A stretch of 64,000 bases of DNA, taken from positions 11,396 through 75,395 of the forward strand of contig JBFWYO010000010.1 of NCBI GenBank assembly GCA_050186335.1. The letters run 5' to 3'. Positions within the stretch are counted from its first letter, which is position 1. Every line of letters starts with the position of its first letter. Position numbers and translations under genes: made by a program. A model generated the notes under the pieces. That model was not told where the DNA came from. It worked only from the letters and a program-made list of their open reading frames with translations, and made no database searches. Origin of the DNA: JBFWYO01 sp050186335. GTDB taxonomy: Bacteria > Pseudomonadota > Alphaproteobacteria > Bin65. Shown here in pieces: positions 47,560 to 58,208 of this stretch.

Positions 47560-49614
47560 ATGTCGCGTAAACCTCGCAACATCTCGCTGTTCGACCCGAC
47601 CATCCTCGGACCCGCCGTCGGCGGCGCGTTTCGCAAACTCGATCCGCGCACGCTGATCCGCAATCCGGTCATGTTCGTGGTCGAAATGGTCACCGTGGCT
47701 GCGACCATCATCCTCATCCGCGATATCGCGGAGGGCAGTGCCACCGTCAAGTTCGTCGCGCAAATCGTCGCCTGGCTGTGGTTCACGCTGCTGTTCGCGA
47801 ACTTCGCCGAAGCCGTGGCCGAGGGTCGCGGCAAGGCGCAGGCGGCGGCGTTGCGCAAGACCCGCAGCGAGACCGTCGCCAAGCGCATCGCCAGCCTGGA
47901 TTCGCTTTCGGTAGAGGCGGTCACCGCGCGCAGCCTGAAGGTGAACGACCTGGTGCTGGTCGAGGCCGGCGACATCATCCCCGGCGACGGCGAGGTGGTC
48001 GAAGGCGTCGCCACGGTCGACGAATCCGCCATCACCGGCGAGTCGGCGCCGGTCATCCGCGAAAGCGGCGGCGACCGCTCCGGCGTCACCGGCGGCACGC
48101 GCGTGCTGTCGGACTGGATCAAGGTGCGCATCACCGCCGAGGCCGGCTCGACGTTCCTCGACCGCATGATCGCGCTGGTCGAAGGCGCCCAGCGCCAGAA
48201 AACGCCGAACGAGATAGCCCTCAATATCCTGCTGGTCGGCATGACGCTGATTTTCGTGCTCGCCGTCGCCACCATCCCCAGTTTCGCGTCCTACGCGGGC
48301 GGTGCGGTTTCCGTGATCGTCCTGATCGCGCTGTTTGTGACCTTGATCCCGACCACGATCGGGGCGCTGCTTTCCGCGATCGGCATCGCCGGCATGAGCC
48401 GTCTCGTGCGCTTCAACGTGCTCGCCATGTCCGGCCGCGCGGTCGAGGCGGCCGGCGACGTCGACACGCTATTGCTGGACAAGACCGGCACGATCACGCT
48501 CGGCAACCGCCATGCCGTCGAGTTGATCCCGCTGCCGGGCGTGAGCGAGCAGGAACTGGTCGACGCGGCGCAGCTCGCCAGTTTGGGCGACGAAACGCCG
48601 GAAGGCCGCTCGGTCGTCGTCCTGGCCAAAGAAAAGTATGGCATGCGCGGCCGCGATATGGCGTCGTTGCAGGCAACGCTGATTCCGTTCACGGCGCAAA
48701 CCCGCATGAGCGGCATCGAGTTCGGCGACACGCAGATCCGCAAGGGCGCGGTCGACGCGGTTCGCACCTATCTCGAAAGCCGGTCGGATGCTCAGGCACC
48801 GCCTCGCGAACTGGACGCGATCGTCGACCGCATCGCCAAATCGGGCGGCACGCCGCTGGCGGTCGTCAAGAACGGCCGCGTGCTGGGCGCGATATACCTA
48901 AAGGACATCATCAAGGGCGGGTTGCGCGAGCGCTTCGCCGAACTGCGCCAGATGGGCATCCGCACCGTCATGATCACCGGCGACAACGCCATTACCGCGG
49001 CGGCGATCGCGGCGGAATCCGGCGTCGACGATTTCCTGGCACAGGCGACACCCGAGGCGAAGCTGAAACTGATCCGCGAAGAACAGTCGAAGGGCAAACT
49101 GGTCGCGATGTGCGGCGACGGTACCAACGATGCGCCTGCCTTGGCGCAAGCCGACGTCGGTGTTGCGATGCAGACCGGCACCGTGGCCGCGCGCGAAGCC
49201 GGCAATATGGTCGATCTCGACAGCAACCCGACCAAGCTGATCGAGATCGTCGCCATCGGCAAACAGATGCTGATCACGCGCGGCGCCTTGACGACGTTTT
49301 CGATCGCCAACGACGTGGCGAAATATTTCGCCATCATTCCGGCCATGTTCATCGCCTTCTACCCGCAACTGGGGGCGCTCAATGTGATGGGTCTGGCGAC
49401 ACCGGAGAGCGCCATCCTCTCGGCAATCATCTTCAATGCGCTGATCATCGTCGCCTTGATCCCGCTTGCGCTGCGCGGTGTGCGCTATCGGCCTACGGGC
49501 GCCAGCGCGCTGCTGCGCCGGAACTTGCTGATTTACGGAGTGGGCGGGTTAATCGCGCCATTCATTGGCGTCAAAGCGATCGATCTGATCGTCGCCGCGC
49601 TCGGCTTGGCATAA
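47560..49614 (+). CDS. kdpB: Potassium-transporting ATPase ATP-binding subunit KdpB
   Basis: A 684-residue P-type ATPase. The phosphorylated aspartate is in [13 protein letters not shown]; the actuator motif is ITGESAPV; the hinge is [21 protein letters not shown]. It hydrolyses ATP to drive high-affinity K+ uptake with KdpA and KdpC. Confidence 0.98.
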   Translation: MSRKPRNISLFDPTILGPAVGGAFRKLDPRTLIRNPVMFVVEMVTVAATIILIRDIAEGSATVKFVAQIVAWLWFTLLFANFAEAVAEGRGKAQAAALRKTRSETVAKRIASLDSLSVEAVTARSLKVNDLVLVEAGDIIPGDGEVVEGVATVDESAITGESAPVIRESGGDRSGVTGGTRVLSDWIKVRITAEAGSTFLDRMIALVEGAQRQKTPNEIALNILLVGMTLIFVLAVATIPSFASYAGGAVSVIVLIALFVTLIPTTIGALLSAIGIAGMSRLVRFNVLAMSGRAVEAAGDVDTLLLDKTGTITLGNRHAVELIPLPGVSEQELVDAAQLASLGDETPEGRSVVVLAKEKYGMRGRDMASLQATLIPFTAQTRMSGIEFGDTQIRKGAVDAVRTYLESRSDAQAPPRELDAIVDRIAKSGGTPLAVVKNGRVLGAIYLKDIIKGGLRERFAELRQMGIRTVMITGDNAITAAAIAAESGVDDFLAQATPEAKLKLIREEQSKGKLVAMCGDGTNDAPALAQADVGVAMQTGTVAAREAGNMVDLDSNPTKLIEIVAIGKQMLITRGALTTFSIANDVAKYFAIIPAMFIAFYPQLGALNVMGLATPESAILSAIIFNALIIVALIPLALRGVRYRPTGASALLRRNLLIYGVGGLIAPFIGVKAIDLIVAALGLA

Positions 49615-49624
49615 GGAGGCCGCC

Positions 49625-50227
49625 ATGTTCAAACAACTTCGTCCCGCTCTGGTCATCGTCCTCGGCATGACTTTGGTCACCGGATTGATCTACCCGCTGG
49701 CGTTGACCGGCGTGGCGCAATTATTGTTCCCCGATCAGGCCAACGGCAGTTTGCTGAAGCGCGACGGCAAGGTGATCGGCTCCGCACTGATCGGGCAGAA
49801 TTTCACCAGCGCCAGGTATTTCCGGGGCCGACCGTCGGCGACCACCGACGCCGATCCGAAGGATCCGACCAAGCAAATCTCGGCACCGTACAACGCAGCA
49901 GCCTCCGTTGGCTCGAATCTCGGCCCGACCAGCAAGGCCTTGGCCGACCGCGTCAAAGAGGATGTCGAGAAGCTACGCACGCAGGGCATCGAGAAGCCGC
50001 CGGTCGACCTTGTCACGACGTCCGCCAGCGGGCTCGATCCCCATATCAGCCTTATGGCGGCGCTCGCGCAGATTCCGCGGATCGCCAAGGAACGGAAGAT
50101 GACCGACGCCGAACTGCGCCGACTCGTCGAGCGGCATATCGAAGGCCGCACGGTGGGCATCATCGGCGAACCGCGTGTCAACGTCCTGAAACTCAACCTG
50201 GCGCTCGACGCGCTCCCGCCGCGCTAG
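49625..50227 (+). CDS. kdpC: Potassium-transporting ATPase subunit KdpC
   Basis: A 200-residue subunit with one N-terminal helix (LVIVLGMTLVTGLIYPLALT) and a periplasmic domain containing GQNFTSARYFRGRPSA. It links KdpA and KdpB. GGAGG lies at the correct distance from the ATG. Confidence 0.97.
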   Translation: MFKQLRPALVIVLGMTLVTGLIYPLALTGVAQLLFPDQANGSLLKRDGKVIGSALIGQNFTSARYFRGRPSATTDADPKDPTKQISAPYNAAASVGSNLGPTSKALADRVKEDVEKLRTQGIEKPPVDLVTTSASGLDPHISLMAALAQIPRIAKERKMTDAELRRLVERHIEGRTVGIIGEPRVNVLKLNLALDALPPR

Positions 50228-50263
50228 ATGGACCCGGGCGCGCACCGCGGCTAACCTAAGGCG

Positions 50264-52984
50264 ATGGCCAAGTTTCAATCGCCCGAGTCCGACCTGCGCC
50301 CGTCGCCCGACGCGCTGCTGGCCGTCGCCAAGGCCGAGGCGCGCGGCAAGTTGAAGATTTTCCTGGGCGCCGCCCCGGGCGTCGGCAAAACCTATGAAAT
50401 GCTCGACGCAGCCCGGCGCAAGCGCGCCGAAGGCGTCGACGTGGTCGTCGGCGTGGTTGAAACCCACGGCCGCAAGGAGACCGAGGCGCTGCTGGCCGGG
50501 CATGAAATTATCCCGCGCCGGATCGTCGAGTATAAAGGCCGCACGCTCCAAGAAATGGATATCGACGCCATTCTGAAGCGCCGGCCGCAGCTCGTCCTCG
50601 TCGACGAGCTCGCGCACACCAACGCACCGGGCAGCCGGCATCCGAAGCGGTATCTCGACATCGAAGAACTGCTCGAAGCCGGCGTCGACGTATACTCGAC
50701 GCTCAACATCCAGCATCTGGAAAGCCTGAACGACGTGGTCGCGCGGATCACGCGCATCCGCGTGCGCGAAACCATACCCGACAGCGTGGTCAGCCTGGCG
50801 TCCGAAGTGGAACTTGTCGACCTAACGCCCGAGGAACTGATCCAGCGCCTGCGCGAGGGCAAGGTCTACGTCAAGGATCAGGCCGACCGGGCGATCAAGC
50901 ATTATTTCTCGCCGGGCAATCTGACCGCGCTGCGCGAGCTGGCGCTGCGCCGCACCGCCGAACGCGTCGATGCGGAAATGCTCGGCTATATGCAGGCGCA
51001 TGGCATTGCCGGGCCGTGGCCGGCCAGCGAACGCATTTTGGTTTGCATCGGCGACTCGGACGGCGCCGGCAATTTGCTACGCTATGCCAAGCGCTTGGCC
51101 GATCGGTTGCACGCGCCGTGGACCGCCGCGCACGTCGAAACCGCAAGCCAGGAGGGCCAGGGCGAAGCGGCACGGGCGCGTGTCGCGGATATGCTGCGCT
51201 TGGCCGCGCGCTTGGGCGCCGAGACGATCTCGCTGCCCGGCCACAACGTCGCCGATGCGATTCTCGGCTATGCGCGCGAGCATAATATTTCCGAGATCGT
51301 TGTCGGGCGCAGCCGCAAGCCGCGCTGGCTGCGCCGGATGATCGGCTCCACGGCGGCCGATGTGGTTACGCATGCCGGTACGATTGCCGTGCACGTCCTG
51401 GGCACCGAGAGCGATGCGGCGCCTGCGAAGACCGTCACGGCGGCCCCCGCCGCAGCGTTCGATTTCATGCCGTATGTGATCGGCGCCTTGCTGGTCGCGG
51501 CGGCGAACCTGTTCGCGCTCGGCGTCGACTGGTTCGTCGAGGTGCCGAACATCTCGCTGGTGTTCATCACCGCCGTGATGGTCAGCGCCATGTGGCACGG
51601 CATTCTGCCGTCGCTGTTCGCGGCGCTGTTGAGCGCGCTGGCCTACAATTTCTTTTTTCTCGAACCGCGCTTCACCTTCATCATCGGCGATCCGGCCAAT
51701 CTGCTTGCATTCTTTTTCTTCGCGCTGACCGCTTTGCTGACCAGCGGCCTGGCCTCGCGCGTGCGGCAACAAACCCTGAGCGCGCGCCGCCGCGCCAGGA
51801 CCGCGGGCGACCTCTATTCGTTCAGCGGCAAACTGGCCGGCATCGCCAAGCTCGACGACCTCTATTGGGCCGCGGCGGCGCAGGTCGCCACCATGCTCAA
51901 AGTCGAAGTGGTGTTCCTGGCGCCCGACGGCGACCGTCTGTTTGTGGCCGGCGCGTTTCCGCCGGAGGACACGCTGGACGACGCCGACTTGGCCGCCGCG
52001 CGTTGGTGCTACGAGCACGACCAGGCCGCCGGGCGCGGCGCGGATACGCTGCCCGGAGCCAAGCGCCTGTTTCTGCCGATGCGCACCGGGCGCGGCAAAG
52101 TCGGCGTGGTGGGGATCACGCGCGACGTAGGCGGGTCGATGCTCTCCCCGGACGAGCGCCGGCTGCTGGACGCGCTGATCGACCAGACGGCGATCGCCAT
52201 CGAACGCATCCGCCTGGCCGAAGATATCGACGAAGCGCGCATCGCCGCCGAGCGCGAACGGCTGCGCAACGCGCTGCTGACCTCGATATCGCACGATCTG
52301 CGCACGCCGCTCGCGACCATCATGGGCGCGATCACGTCGCTGCGCAGTTACGGCGCGCGCTACGACGACAAGGCACGCGACGAAATCCTCGCCGGCGCCG
52401 AAGAGGAAACCGAGCGGCTCAATCGGTTCGTCGCCAACCTCTTGGATATGACCCGCGTCGATTCCGGCGCGCTGAAGCCGAAATTGGAGCCGGTCGACAT
52501 CAGCGATATCGTGGGTTCCGCATTGCAGCGGGTGAAGAAGCTGCTGGCGCAGCACACGATCGACGTTTCGATCGAGCCGAACCTCCCCATGCTGAAGCTG
52601 GATTTTTTGCTGACCGAGCAGATCCTGGTCAACCTGTTGGACAATGCCGGCAAGTATGCGCCGACCGGATCGCGCATAGATCTCTCGGCGCGCCGCGAGA
52701 GCGGCGGCATCGTGATTCAAGTTGCCGACCGGGGTCCGGGGATCCCGCCCGCGTCGCTCGACCTGATCTTCGACAAGTTCTATCGCGTGCAGGCGGCCGA
52801 CCGGCAGCGCGCCGGCACCGGTCTGGGGCTTGCGATCTGCCGCGGCTTCGCCGAGGCGATGGGTGGGCGTATCGAGGCGCAGAATCGCGCCGACGGCGGC
52901 ACGGGCGCGGTGTTTACGTTACGGTTTCCCGACAGCGCAATCGCTAAGATGGACACGTTCGAACCCGCTCCCGCCGCCCCATGA
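50264..52984 (+). CDS. kdpD: Kdp sensor histidine kinase KdpD
   Basis: A 906-residue sensor kinase. Order of domains: N-terminal KdpD domain (about 25-235, P-loop GAAPGVGKTYEML), USP domain (about 250-375), four-helix membrane domain (about 400-495), GAF-like domain, then HisKA with SISHDLRTPLATIMGAITSL and HATPase with NLLDNAGKYAP and GPGIPPASLDLIFDKFYR. It senses K+ limitation and turgor-related cues and phosphorylates KdpE. It begins 36 bases after kdpC. Confidence 0.98.
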   Translation: MAKFQSPESDLRPSPDALLAVAKAEARGKLKIFLGAAPGVGKTYEMLDAARRKRAEGVDVVVGVVETHGRKETEALLAGHEIIPRRIVEYKGRTLQEMDIDAILKRRPQLVLVDELAHTNAPGSRHPKRYLDIEELLEAGVDVYSTLNIQHLESLNDVVARITRIRVRETIPDSVVSLASEVELVDLTPEELIQRLREGKVYVKDQADRAIKHYFSPGNLTALRELALRRTAERVDAEMLGYMQAHGIAGPWPASERILVCIGDSDGAGNLLRYAKRLADRLHAPWTAAHVETASQEGQGEAARARVADMLRLAARLGAETISLPGHNVADAILGYAREHNISEIVVGRSRKPRWLRRMIGSTAADVVTHAGTIAVHVLGTESDAAPAKTVTAAPAAAFDFMPYVIGALLVAAANLFALGVDWFVEVPNISLVFITAVMVSAMWHGILPSLFAALLSALAYNFFFLEPRFTFIIGDPANLLAFFFFALTALLTSGLASRVRQQTLSARRRARTAGDLYSFSGKLAGIAKLDDLYWAAAAQVATMLKVEVVFLAPDGDRLFVAGAFPPEDTLDDADLAAARWCYEHDQAAGRGADTLPGAKRLFLPMRTGRGKVGVVGITRDVGGSMLSPDERRLLDALIDQTAIAIERIRLAEDIDEARIAAERERLRNALLTSISHDLRTPLATIMGAITSLRSYGARYDDKARDEILAGAEEETERLNRFVANLLDMTRVDSGALKPKLEPVDISDIVGSALQRVKKLLAQHTIDVSIEPNLPMLKLDFLLTEQILVNLLDNAGKYAPTGSRIDLSARRESGGIVIQVADRGPGIPPASLDLIFDKFYRVQAADRQRAGTGLGLAICRGFAEAMGGRIEAQNRADGGTGAVFTLRFPDSAIAKMDTFEPAPAAP

Positions 52985-53002
52985 CGAGCACCTGACCAGC
53001 AC

Positions 53003-53698
53003 ATGACCAGCGCCGCGACCGCTATTCTGGTGATCGACGACGAGCCGCCGATAAGGCGCCTGTTGCGCACCATTTTGGCCGGCCAGGATTACCGCGTGAT
53101 CGAGGCCGGAAACGGCGCCGAGGGCTTGCGGCTATTCCGCCACGAGAAGCCGAACCTGATCGTGCTCGATCTCGGCCTGCCGGATATGGACGGACTCGAG
53201 ATCGTCAAACGCTTGCGTGGAGAATCGGCGGTGCCGATCATCATCCTCTCCAGCCGCGACGACGAGAAAGCCAAGGTGACGGCGCTCGATTTGGGCGCCG
53301 ACGATTACGTGACCAAGCCGTTCGGCGCGGAAGAACTCATCGCGCGCATCCGCACGGCGCTGCGACACCGCATCCAGGAACAAGGCGCCAGACCGGTATT
53401 CCAGAGCGGCGATCTGTCGGTCGATCTGGTGCGCCGCCTCGTCAGCGTCGGCGGGCGCGACGTGCGGCTGTCGCCCAAGGAATATGCCATCCTCGAACAA
53501 TTGGTCATCCATGCGGGCAGGGTTTTGACCCACAAGCATCTGTTGCGCGCCGTGTGGGGCTCGGAGAACAGCGACGATGTCCAGTATCTGCGCGTCTACA
53601 TGCGCCAGCTGCGCCAGAAGATCGAAGCCGACCCCGAACGGCCGGCGCATCTGCTGACCGAGCCGGGCGTCGGCTACCGGCTGCAGCCGCCGCGGTAG
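53003..53698 (+). CDS. kdpE: Kdp response regulator KdpE
   Basis: A 231-residue OmpR-type regulator. The phosphoacceptor is D56 in VLDLGLPDMDGLE; the C-terminal winged helix has SPKEYAILEQLVIHAGRVLT. When phosphorylated it activates kdpFABC. It lies 18 bases downstream of kdpD. Confidence 0.97.
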   Translation: MTSAATAILVIDDEPPIRRLLRTILAGQDYRVIEAGNGAEGLRLFRHEKPNLIVLDLGLPDMDGLEIVKRLRGESAVPIIILSSRDDEKAKVTALDLGADDYVTKPFGAEELIARIRTALRHRIQEQGARPVFQSGDLSVDLVRRLVSVGGRDVRLSPKEYAILEQLVIHAGRVLTHKHLLRAVWGSENSDDVQYLRVYMRQLRQKIEADPERPAHLLTEPGVGYRLQPPR

Positions 53699-53908
53699 AT
53701 TTCCGGCGCGGCCAGCACACCGTCACGTCCTCGTGATCCGGCGGTTCCACGCAAACCGTATAAATGCCACATTTTCCGGGCCTTTTGAGGCGCTTGGCGG
53801 CCTCGACCGAGGCCGCCGCGCGAACCACTAGGCTTGCCGTCCGCGCTGGACTATATACCTTGCCGAAGCGCCCGAATCGCGCCCTAACGCGTTGAAGTAC
53901 AAAAGAAC

Positions 53909-55525
53909 ATGAACGACTTGCCGCGTCCCGGCACCGCCAAGACCAGTGCCAAACGTCCGCGCCCGGTGGTCCTTTGCGTGCTCGATGGCTGGGGCGAACG
54001 GCCGGATGCCGAGGACAATGCGGTGACGCGCGCGACCACGCCGAACTGGCATCGTTTCATGGCCGAATGCCCGCACGCGCAGCTCGACGCGTCAGAACTC
54101 GAAGTCGGCCTGCCCCCGGGGCAAATGGGCAACTCCGAGGTCGGACACATGAACCTCGGCGCCGGCCGCGTGGTCATGCAGGACCTGCCGCGGATCGACG
54201 CCGCGGTGAGTTCCGGCCGGTTCGCCGCCCTGCCCGCGCTGCAGGAATTCATCGCCGCGCTCAAGCGCAGCGGCGGCACGGCGCACATTTTGGGCCTGCT
54301 GTCGCCCGGCGGCGTGCATTCGCATCAGGATCATTTCGCCGCCGCGGTCAACGCGATCGACTCTGCGGGCGTAAAAGTCGTCGTTCACGCGCTGCTCGAC
54401 GGACGCGACACGCCGCCCAAGAGTGCCGTCGGCTATATGCGCCAATTCCTGGCCGACATTGCGGGCGCCAAGGGTGCCCGCATCGGCACCGTCGGCGGGC
54501 GCTATTACGGCATGGACCGGGACAAGAATTGGGCCCGCGTGCGGCTGGCCTACGAGGCCATGGTGCTCGGCCAAGGTGCGCGCGCCGCCGATCCCATCGC
54601 CGCCATCGAGGCCAGCTACGCCGCCGGCAAGACCGACGAATTCATGCTCCCGGCCGCGATCAGCGATTACGCCGGCATGGCGGACGGCGACGGGCTGTTC
54701 ATGATCAACTTCCGCGCCGACCGGGCGCGGCAGATCCTGACCACGCTGGTCGATCCCAGGTTCGACGGCTTCGCGCGCGCCAAGGTCGTGCGCTTCGTCG
54801 CGTGCCTCGGCATGACCGAATATTCCGATGCGCTGAACGGCTTCATGCGCACGTTGTTCGCCGCCGAGAAGCTGACCAATGTGCTGGGCGAAGTGCTCGC
54901 CAAGGCGGGGCTGACGCAACTGCGCATCGCCGAGACGGAAAAATACGCCCACGTGACGTTTTTCTTCAACGGCGGCGAAGAGAAAATCTTCCCCGGCGAA
55001 GAACGCATCCTGGTGCCGTCGCCGAAAGTCGCGACTTACGACCTGCAGCCGGAAATGTCGGCGCCCGAAGTCACCGATAAACTGGTGGCGGCGATCCAAT
55101 CCGGCAAATTCGATTTCATCTGCGTCAACTACGCCAACACTGACATGGTCGGCCACACCGGCATCTTCGCCGCCGCGCGCAAGGCGGTCGAAACCGTCGA
55201 TCGCTGCATCGGCCGCGTCGCCGCCGCGGTGCAGGCGGCCGGAGGGCGCCTGCTGATCACCGCCGATCACGGCAATGCGGAAATGATGTCGGATCCGGCG
55301 ACGCGCCAGTCGCATACCGCGCATACCATGAACCCGGTGCCGATTGTGCTGGTCGGCCACGATGCGCCGACAGGCCTGCGCAACGGCCGCCTGGCCGATG
55401 TGGCGCCGACGGTACTGCATTTGATGGGCATCGCCGCACCGGCCGAGATGACCGGCCGCAGCCTGCTTGCCGGACCCGAAGCCGCCACCCGTCCCGTGCG
55501 GGCGGAAGAGCGGGCGCGTGCGTAG
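53909..55525 (+). CDS. gpmI: 2,3-bisphosphoglycerate-independent phosphoglycerate mutase
   Basis: A 538-residue manganese-dependent glycolytic enzyme. The metal-binding LDGWG has D26, and the catalytic serine is S76 in MGNSEVGHMNLGAGR. Other metal motifs are NFRADRARQ, DMVGHTG and TADHGNAE. It starts a gene cluster with the EnvC-like protein, ctpA and rppH. Confidence 0.97.
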   Translation: MNDLPRPGTAKTSAKRPRPVVLCVLDGWGERPDAEDNAVTRATTPNWHRFMAECPHAQLDASELEVGLPPGQMGNSEVGHMNLGAGRVVMQDLPRIDAAVSSGRFAALPALQEFIAALKRSGGTAHILGLLSPGGVHSHQDHFAAAVNAIDSAGVKVVVHALLDGRDTPPKSAVGYMRQFLADIAGAKGARIGTVGGRYYGMDRDKNWARVRLAYEAMVLGQGARAADPIAAIEASYAAGKTDEFMLPAAISDYAGMADGDGLFMINFRADRARQILTTLVDPRFDGFARAKVVRFVACLGMTEYSDALNGFMRTLFAAEKLTNVLGEVLAKAGLTQLRIAETEKYAHVTFFFNGGEEKIFPGEERILVPSPKVATYDLQPEMSAPEVTDKLVAAIQSGKFDFICVNYANTDMVGHTGIFAAARKAVETVDRCIGRVAAAVQAAGGRLLITADHGNAEMMSDPATRQSHTAHTMNPVPIVLVGHDAPTGLRNGRLADVAPTVLHLMGIAAPAEMTGRSLLAGPEAATRPVRAEERARA

Positions 55526-56738
55526 CGCCCGGCCGAGGCGTCATTGGGCGCCCCTGGCGGGCGCATTGGGCCTTGCCTTGGCGTTGGGCATGCCGGCGCT
55601 CGCCCAGAACAAACCGGAGATCAAGGAGATCGACCGCAAGCTCGGCGCCGAACGGGCGAACGCGGCAAAGCTGTCGCAGAAGACGCAGGAACTGGTCAAG
55701 GACGTCGCCAAGATCAAGAAATCGCTGGTCGACGCGGCCGACAAGGCCCAGAAGCTGGAGCATGAACTGTCGTTCCTTGAAACCGAGCTGAGCAAGCTCG
55801 AGGACAAGGAGAAAACCTACCGCGACGATTTCGCCACGCGGCAGCAACAGCTGGCGCAAATCCTCTCGATGATCGAGCGCATCAGCCTGCATCCGCCGGA
55901 AACGTTGATCGCCTTCCCGGGCGACGCCAACGACACGGTGCGCAGCGCCTTGCTGCTGCGCGCGATGGTCCCGCAATTGGAGAAGCGCGCCGTCATGCTG
56001 CGCAACGAGCTGCATGAAGTCGCGGCGTTGCGCGCCAACATCCAGAAGCGTCGCGCGCGATCCGCCCAGGCCAATGCCGACCTGATCGAGCAGCGCGTCG
56101 AACTGGAAAACCTGCTGCGCCAGCAGTCCGACATGCTGAGCGCCACCGAGAAAGAGAAATCCGACAATCAGGCCCGGCTGGCGGCGCTCAACGCCCAAGC
56201 CAAAACCATGCGCGATCTGCTCGACAAGATCGAACAGGAACGCGTCAACCGGACGCCCGACAAGCCGGGCCAGACCGACGCCAACGCCTCGCGCACGGCG
56301 ACACTGTCGAAGCCGACCGCGTTACGCAAATTCTCCGACGCGCGCGGTCATTTGCTCATGCCGGCCAGCGGCGCCGTGGTCAGGCAGTTCGGCGAGGATG
56401 CCGAATTCGGCCAGCAAAGCAAAGGCATCGTGATCCAGACGCGCAAGGGCGCGCGGGTTGTAGCGCCGTTCGACGGGCAAGTGGTCTTCGCCGGTGCCTT
56501 TCGCGGTTACGGACAAATCCTGATCGTCGAGCACAGCGAGGGCTACCACAGCCTCATCGCCGGCATCAGCCGCATCGACGTCAGCGTCAAACAATATGTG
56601 CTCGCTGGCGAACCCGTCGGGCTCATGGGCGATGGCCCGGACACGAGCCTGCGCCTATACTTGGAAATCCGGCAGCGCGGCCGGCCCATCAACCCGCTGC
56701 CGTGGCTGGCAGCCGACAAGCGTAAGGTAAGCGGATGA
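55518..56738 (+). CDS. EnvC-like murein hydrolase activator (degenerate M23/LytM)
   Basis: A 406-residue secreted protein with a signal peptide (LGLALALGMPALAQ), a long coiled coil (about 30-240) and a C-terminal LytM domain (about 285-400). The start is the GTG at 55518, which overlaps the gpmI stop by 8 bases; an upstream ATG frame at 55467 is less likely. The LytM domain keeps VVRQFGEDAEFGQQSKGIVI and HSEGYHSLIAGIS but the usual HxHFE zinc site near its end is replaced by LRLYLEIRQRG, so it is probably an amidase activator, not a hydrolase. Confidence 0.88.
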   Translation: MRSARPRRHWAPLAGALGLALALGMPALAQNKPEIKEIDRKLGAERANAAKLSQKTQELVKDVAKIKKSLVDAADKAQKLEHELSFLETELSKLEDKEKTYRDDFATRQQQLAQILSMIERISLHPPETLIAFPGDANDTVRSALLLRAMVPQLEKRAVMLRNELHEVAALRANIQKRRARSAQANADLIEQRVELENLLRQQSDMLSATEKEKSDNQARLAALNAQAKTMRDLLDKIEQERVNRTPDKPGQTDANASRTATLSKPTALRKFSDARGHLLMPASGAVVRQFGEDAEFGQQSKGIVIQTRKGARVVAPFDGQVVFAGAFRGYGQILIVEHSEGYHSLIAGISRIDVSVKQYVLAGEPVGLMGDGPDTSLRLYLEIRQRGRPINPLPWLAADKRKVSG

Positions 56739-58090
56739 AGCGATTTAATCTCGTTGCGATCGTACTCGCGGTCGTGCTCCTCTCGTTGCCGTTCCCCGCG
56801 GCGACCGAGAAATCCAACGAAACCTACCGGCAGCTCGACCTGTTCGGCACCGTGTTCGAACGTGTCCGCGCGCAGTATGTCGAGAAGGCCGACGACAAGG
56901 CGCTGATCGAAGCGGCGATCGAAGGCATGCTGCGCTCGCTCGATCCGCATTCGTCGTATATGAGCCCCGAAAGCTTCGCCGAGATGCAGACGCAGACCCG
57001 CGGCGAGTTCGGCGGGCTGGGCATCGAAGTGTCGCAGGAAAACGGCGTCATCAAGGTCGTCTCGCCGATCGACGAGACGCCTGCCGCGCGCGCCGGCATC
57101 CTGGCGGGCGACCTGATCACGCACATCGACGGCGAGACCGTCGTCAACATGTCGCTGCGCGATGCGGTTTCCAAGATGCGCGGCAAGGTCGGCACGCGCA
57201 TCAAGCTGACGATCCGGCGCGGCAAGCAGGCGCCGTTCGACGTGACCCTGACCCGCGCCGTCATCACCATCCAATCGGTCCGCGCGCGTCTCGAAGGAAA
57301 TCTCATTTACGTGCGCGTCACCCAGTTCACCGAGCAGAGCGACCAGGGCCTGATCAAGGCCATGGAAAAGTACAAGGCCGAGTTGGGCCCGAAATTCGCC
57401 GGTGTCGTACTCGATCTGCGCAACAATCCGGGCGGCCTGCTCGACCAGGCCGTCTCGATCTCGGACGCATTCCTGGACAAGGGCGAAATCGTCTCCACCC
57501 GCGGCCGCGATCCCGAACTGGGCACTCGGTTCAACGCCAAGGTCGGCGACCTGGCCGACGGCAAGCCGATCGTGGTGCTGGTCAATGCCGGATCGGCTTC
57601 GGCCTCGGAAATCGTCGCCGGTGCTTTGCAGGACCATCGCCGCGCCATCATCATGGGGGTGCAGACGTTCGGCAAAGGCTCGGTGCAGACGATCATTCCG
57701 TTGGGCGGCCGCGGCGCCATGCGGCTTACGACGGCCCGCTACTACACGCCGTCGGGCAAGTCGATCCAGGGCAAGGGCATCACGCCCGACATCGTGGTCG
57801 AACAGGCCAGGCTCGAAGCGATCAAGACCGAGCCGCAGCGCAAGGAGGCCGATCTGCCGAAAGCGCTCGACGTGAAGCGGCCGGAAAAGAAGGACGACAA
57901 CGCGACCGAGCCCAAGAAGGACGAACCGAAGAAGATCGATCAGGTGCGCGATCCGAACGCGCCGCCGGCAACGCCGCAGGAGGATTACCAGCTGCAGCGC
58001 GCCATCGACCTTCTGCGCGGCATCGCCCTGCTGCAATCGCGGTCCACCCCGACGCCGCCGCCAACCCCGCCGACGCCGCAGCAAAAATAA
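56735..58090 (+). CDS. ctpA: C-terminal processing protease CtpA (S41)
   Basis: A 451-residue periplasmic serine protease. A signal peptide (LVAIVLAVVLLSLPFPAAT) is followed by the PDZ domain (about 95-175, GLGIEVSQENGVIKVVSPID) and the S41 domain, with the Ser/Lys dyad in AGSASASEIVAGALQDH and TFGKGSVQT. The C-terminus is rich in Pro, Lys and Asp. Its ATG overlaps the stop of the EnvC-like gene (ATGA). Confidence 0.95.
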   Translation: MKRFNLVAIVLAVVLLSLPFPAATEKSNETYRQLDLFGTVFERVRAQYVEKADDKALIEAAIEGMLRSLDPHSSYMSPESFAEMQTQTRGEFGGLGIEVSQENGVIKVVSPIDETPAARAGILAGDLITHIDGETVVNMSLRDAVSKMRGKVGTRIKLTIRRGKQAPFDVTLTRAVITIQSVRARLEGNLIYVRVTQFTEQSDQGLIKAMEKYKAELGPKFAGVVLDLRNNPGGLLDQAVSISDAFLDKGEIVSTRGRDPELGTRFNAKVGDLADGKPIVVLVNAGSASASEIVAGALQDHRRAIIMGVQTFGKGSVQTIIPLGGRGAMRLTTARYYTPSGKSIQGKGITPDIVVEQARLEAIKTEPQRKEADLPKALDVKRPEKKDDNATEPKKDEPKKIDQVRDPNAPPATPQEDYQLQRAIDLLRGIALLQSRSTPTPPPTPPTPQQK

Positions 58091-58208
58091 GGCGGAGATG
58101 CTACAAAGGGGGCGGCGTCGCAGTCTGCGGTGCCGCCCTGTTGCTGTTCGCCGGGTTGCCGCCGGGCGAGCAGCACTTGGACGATCTTGACGACCGAAAA
58201 GAGTGCCA

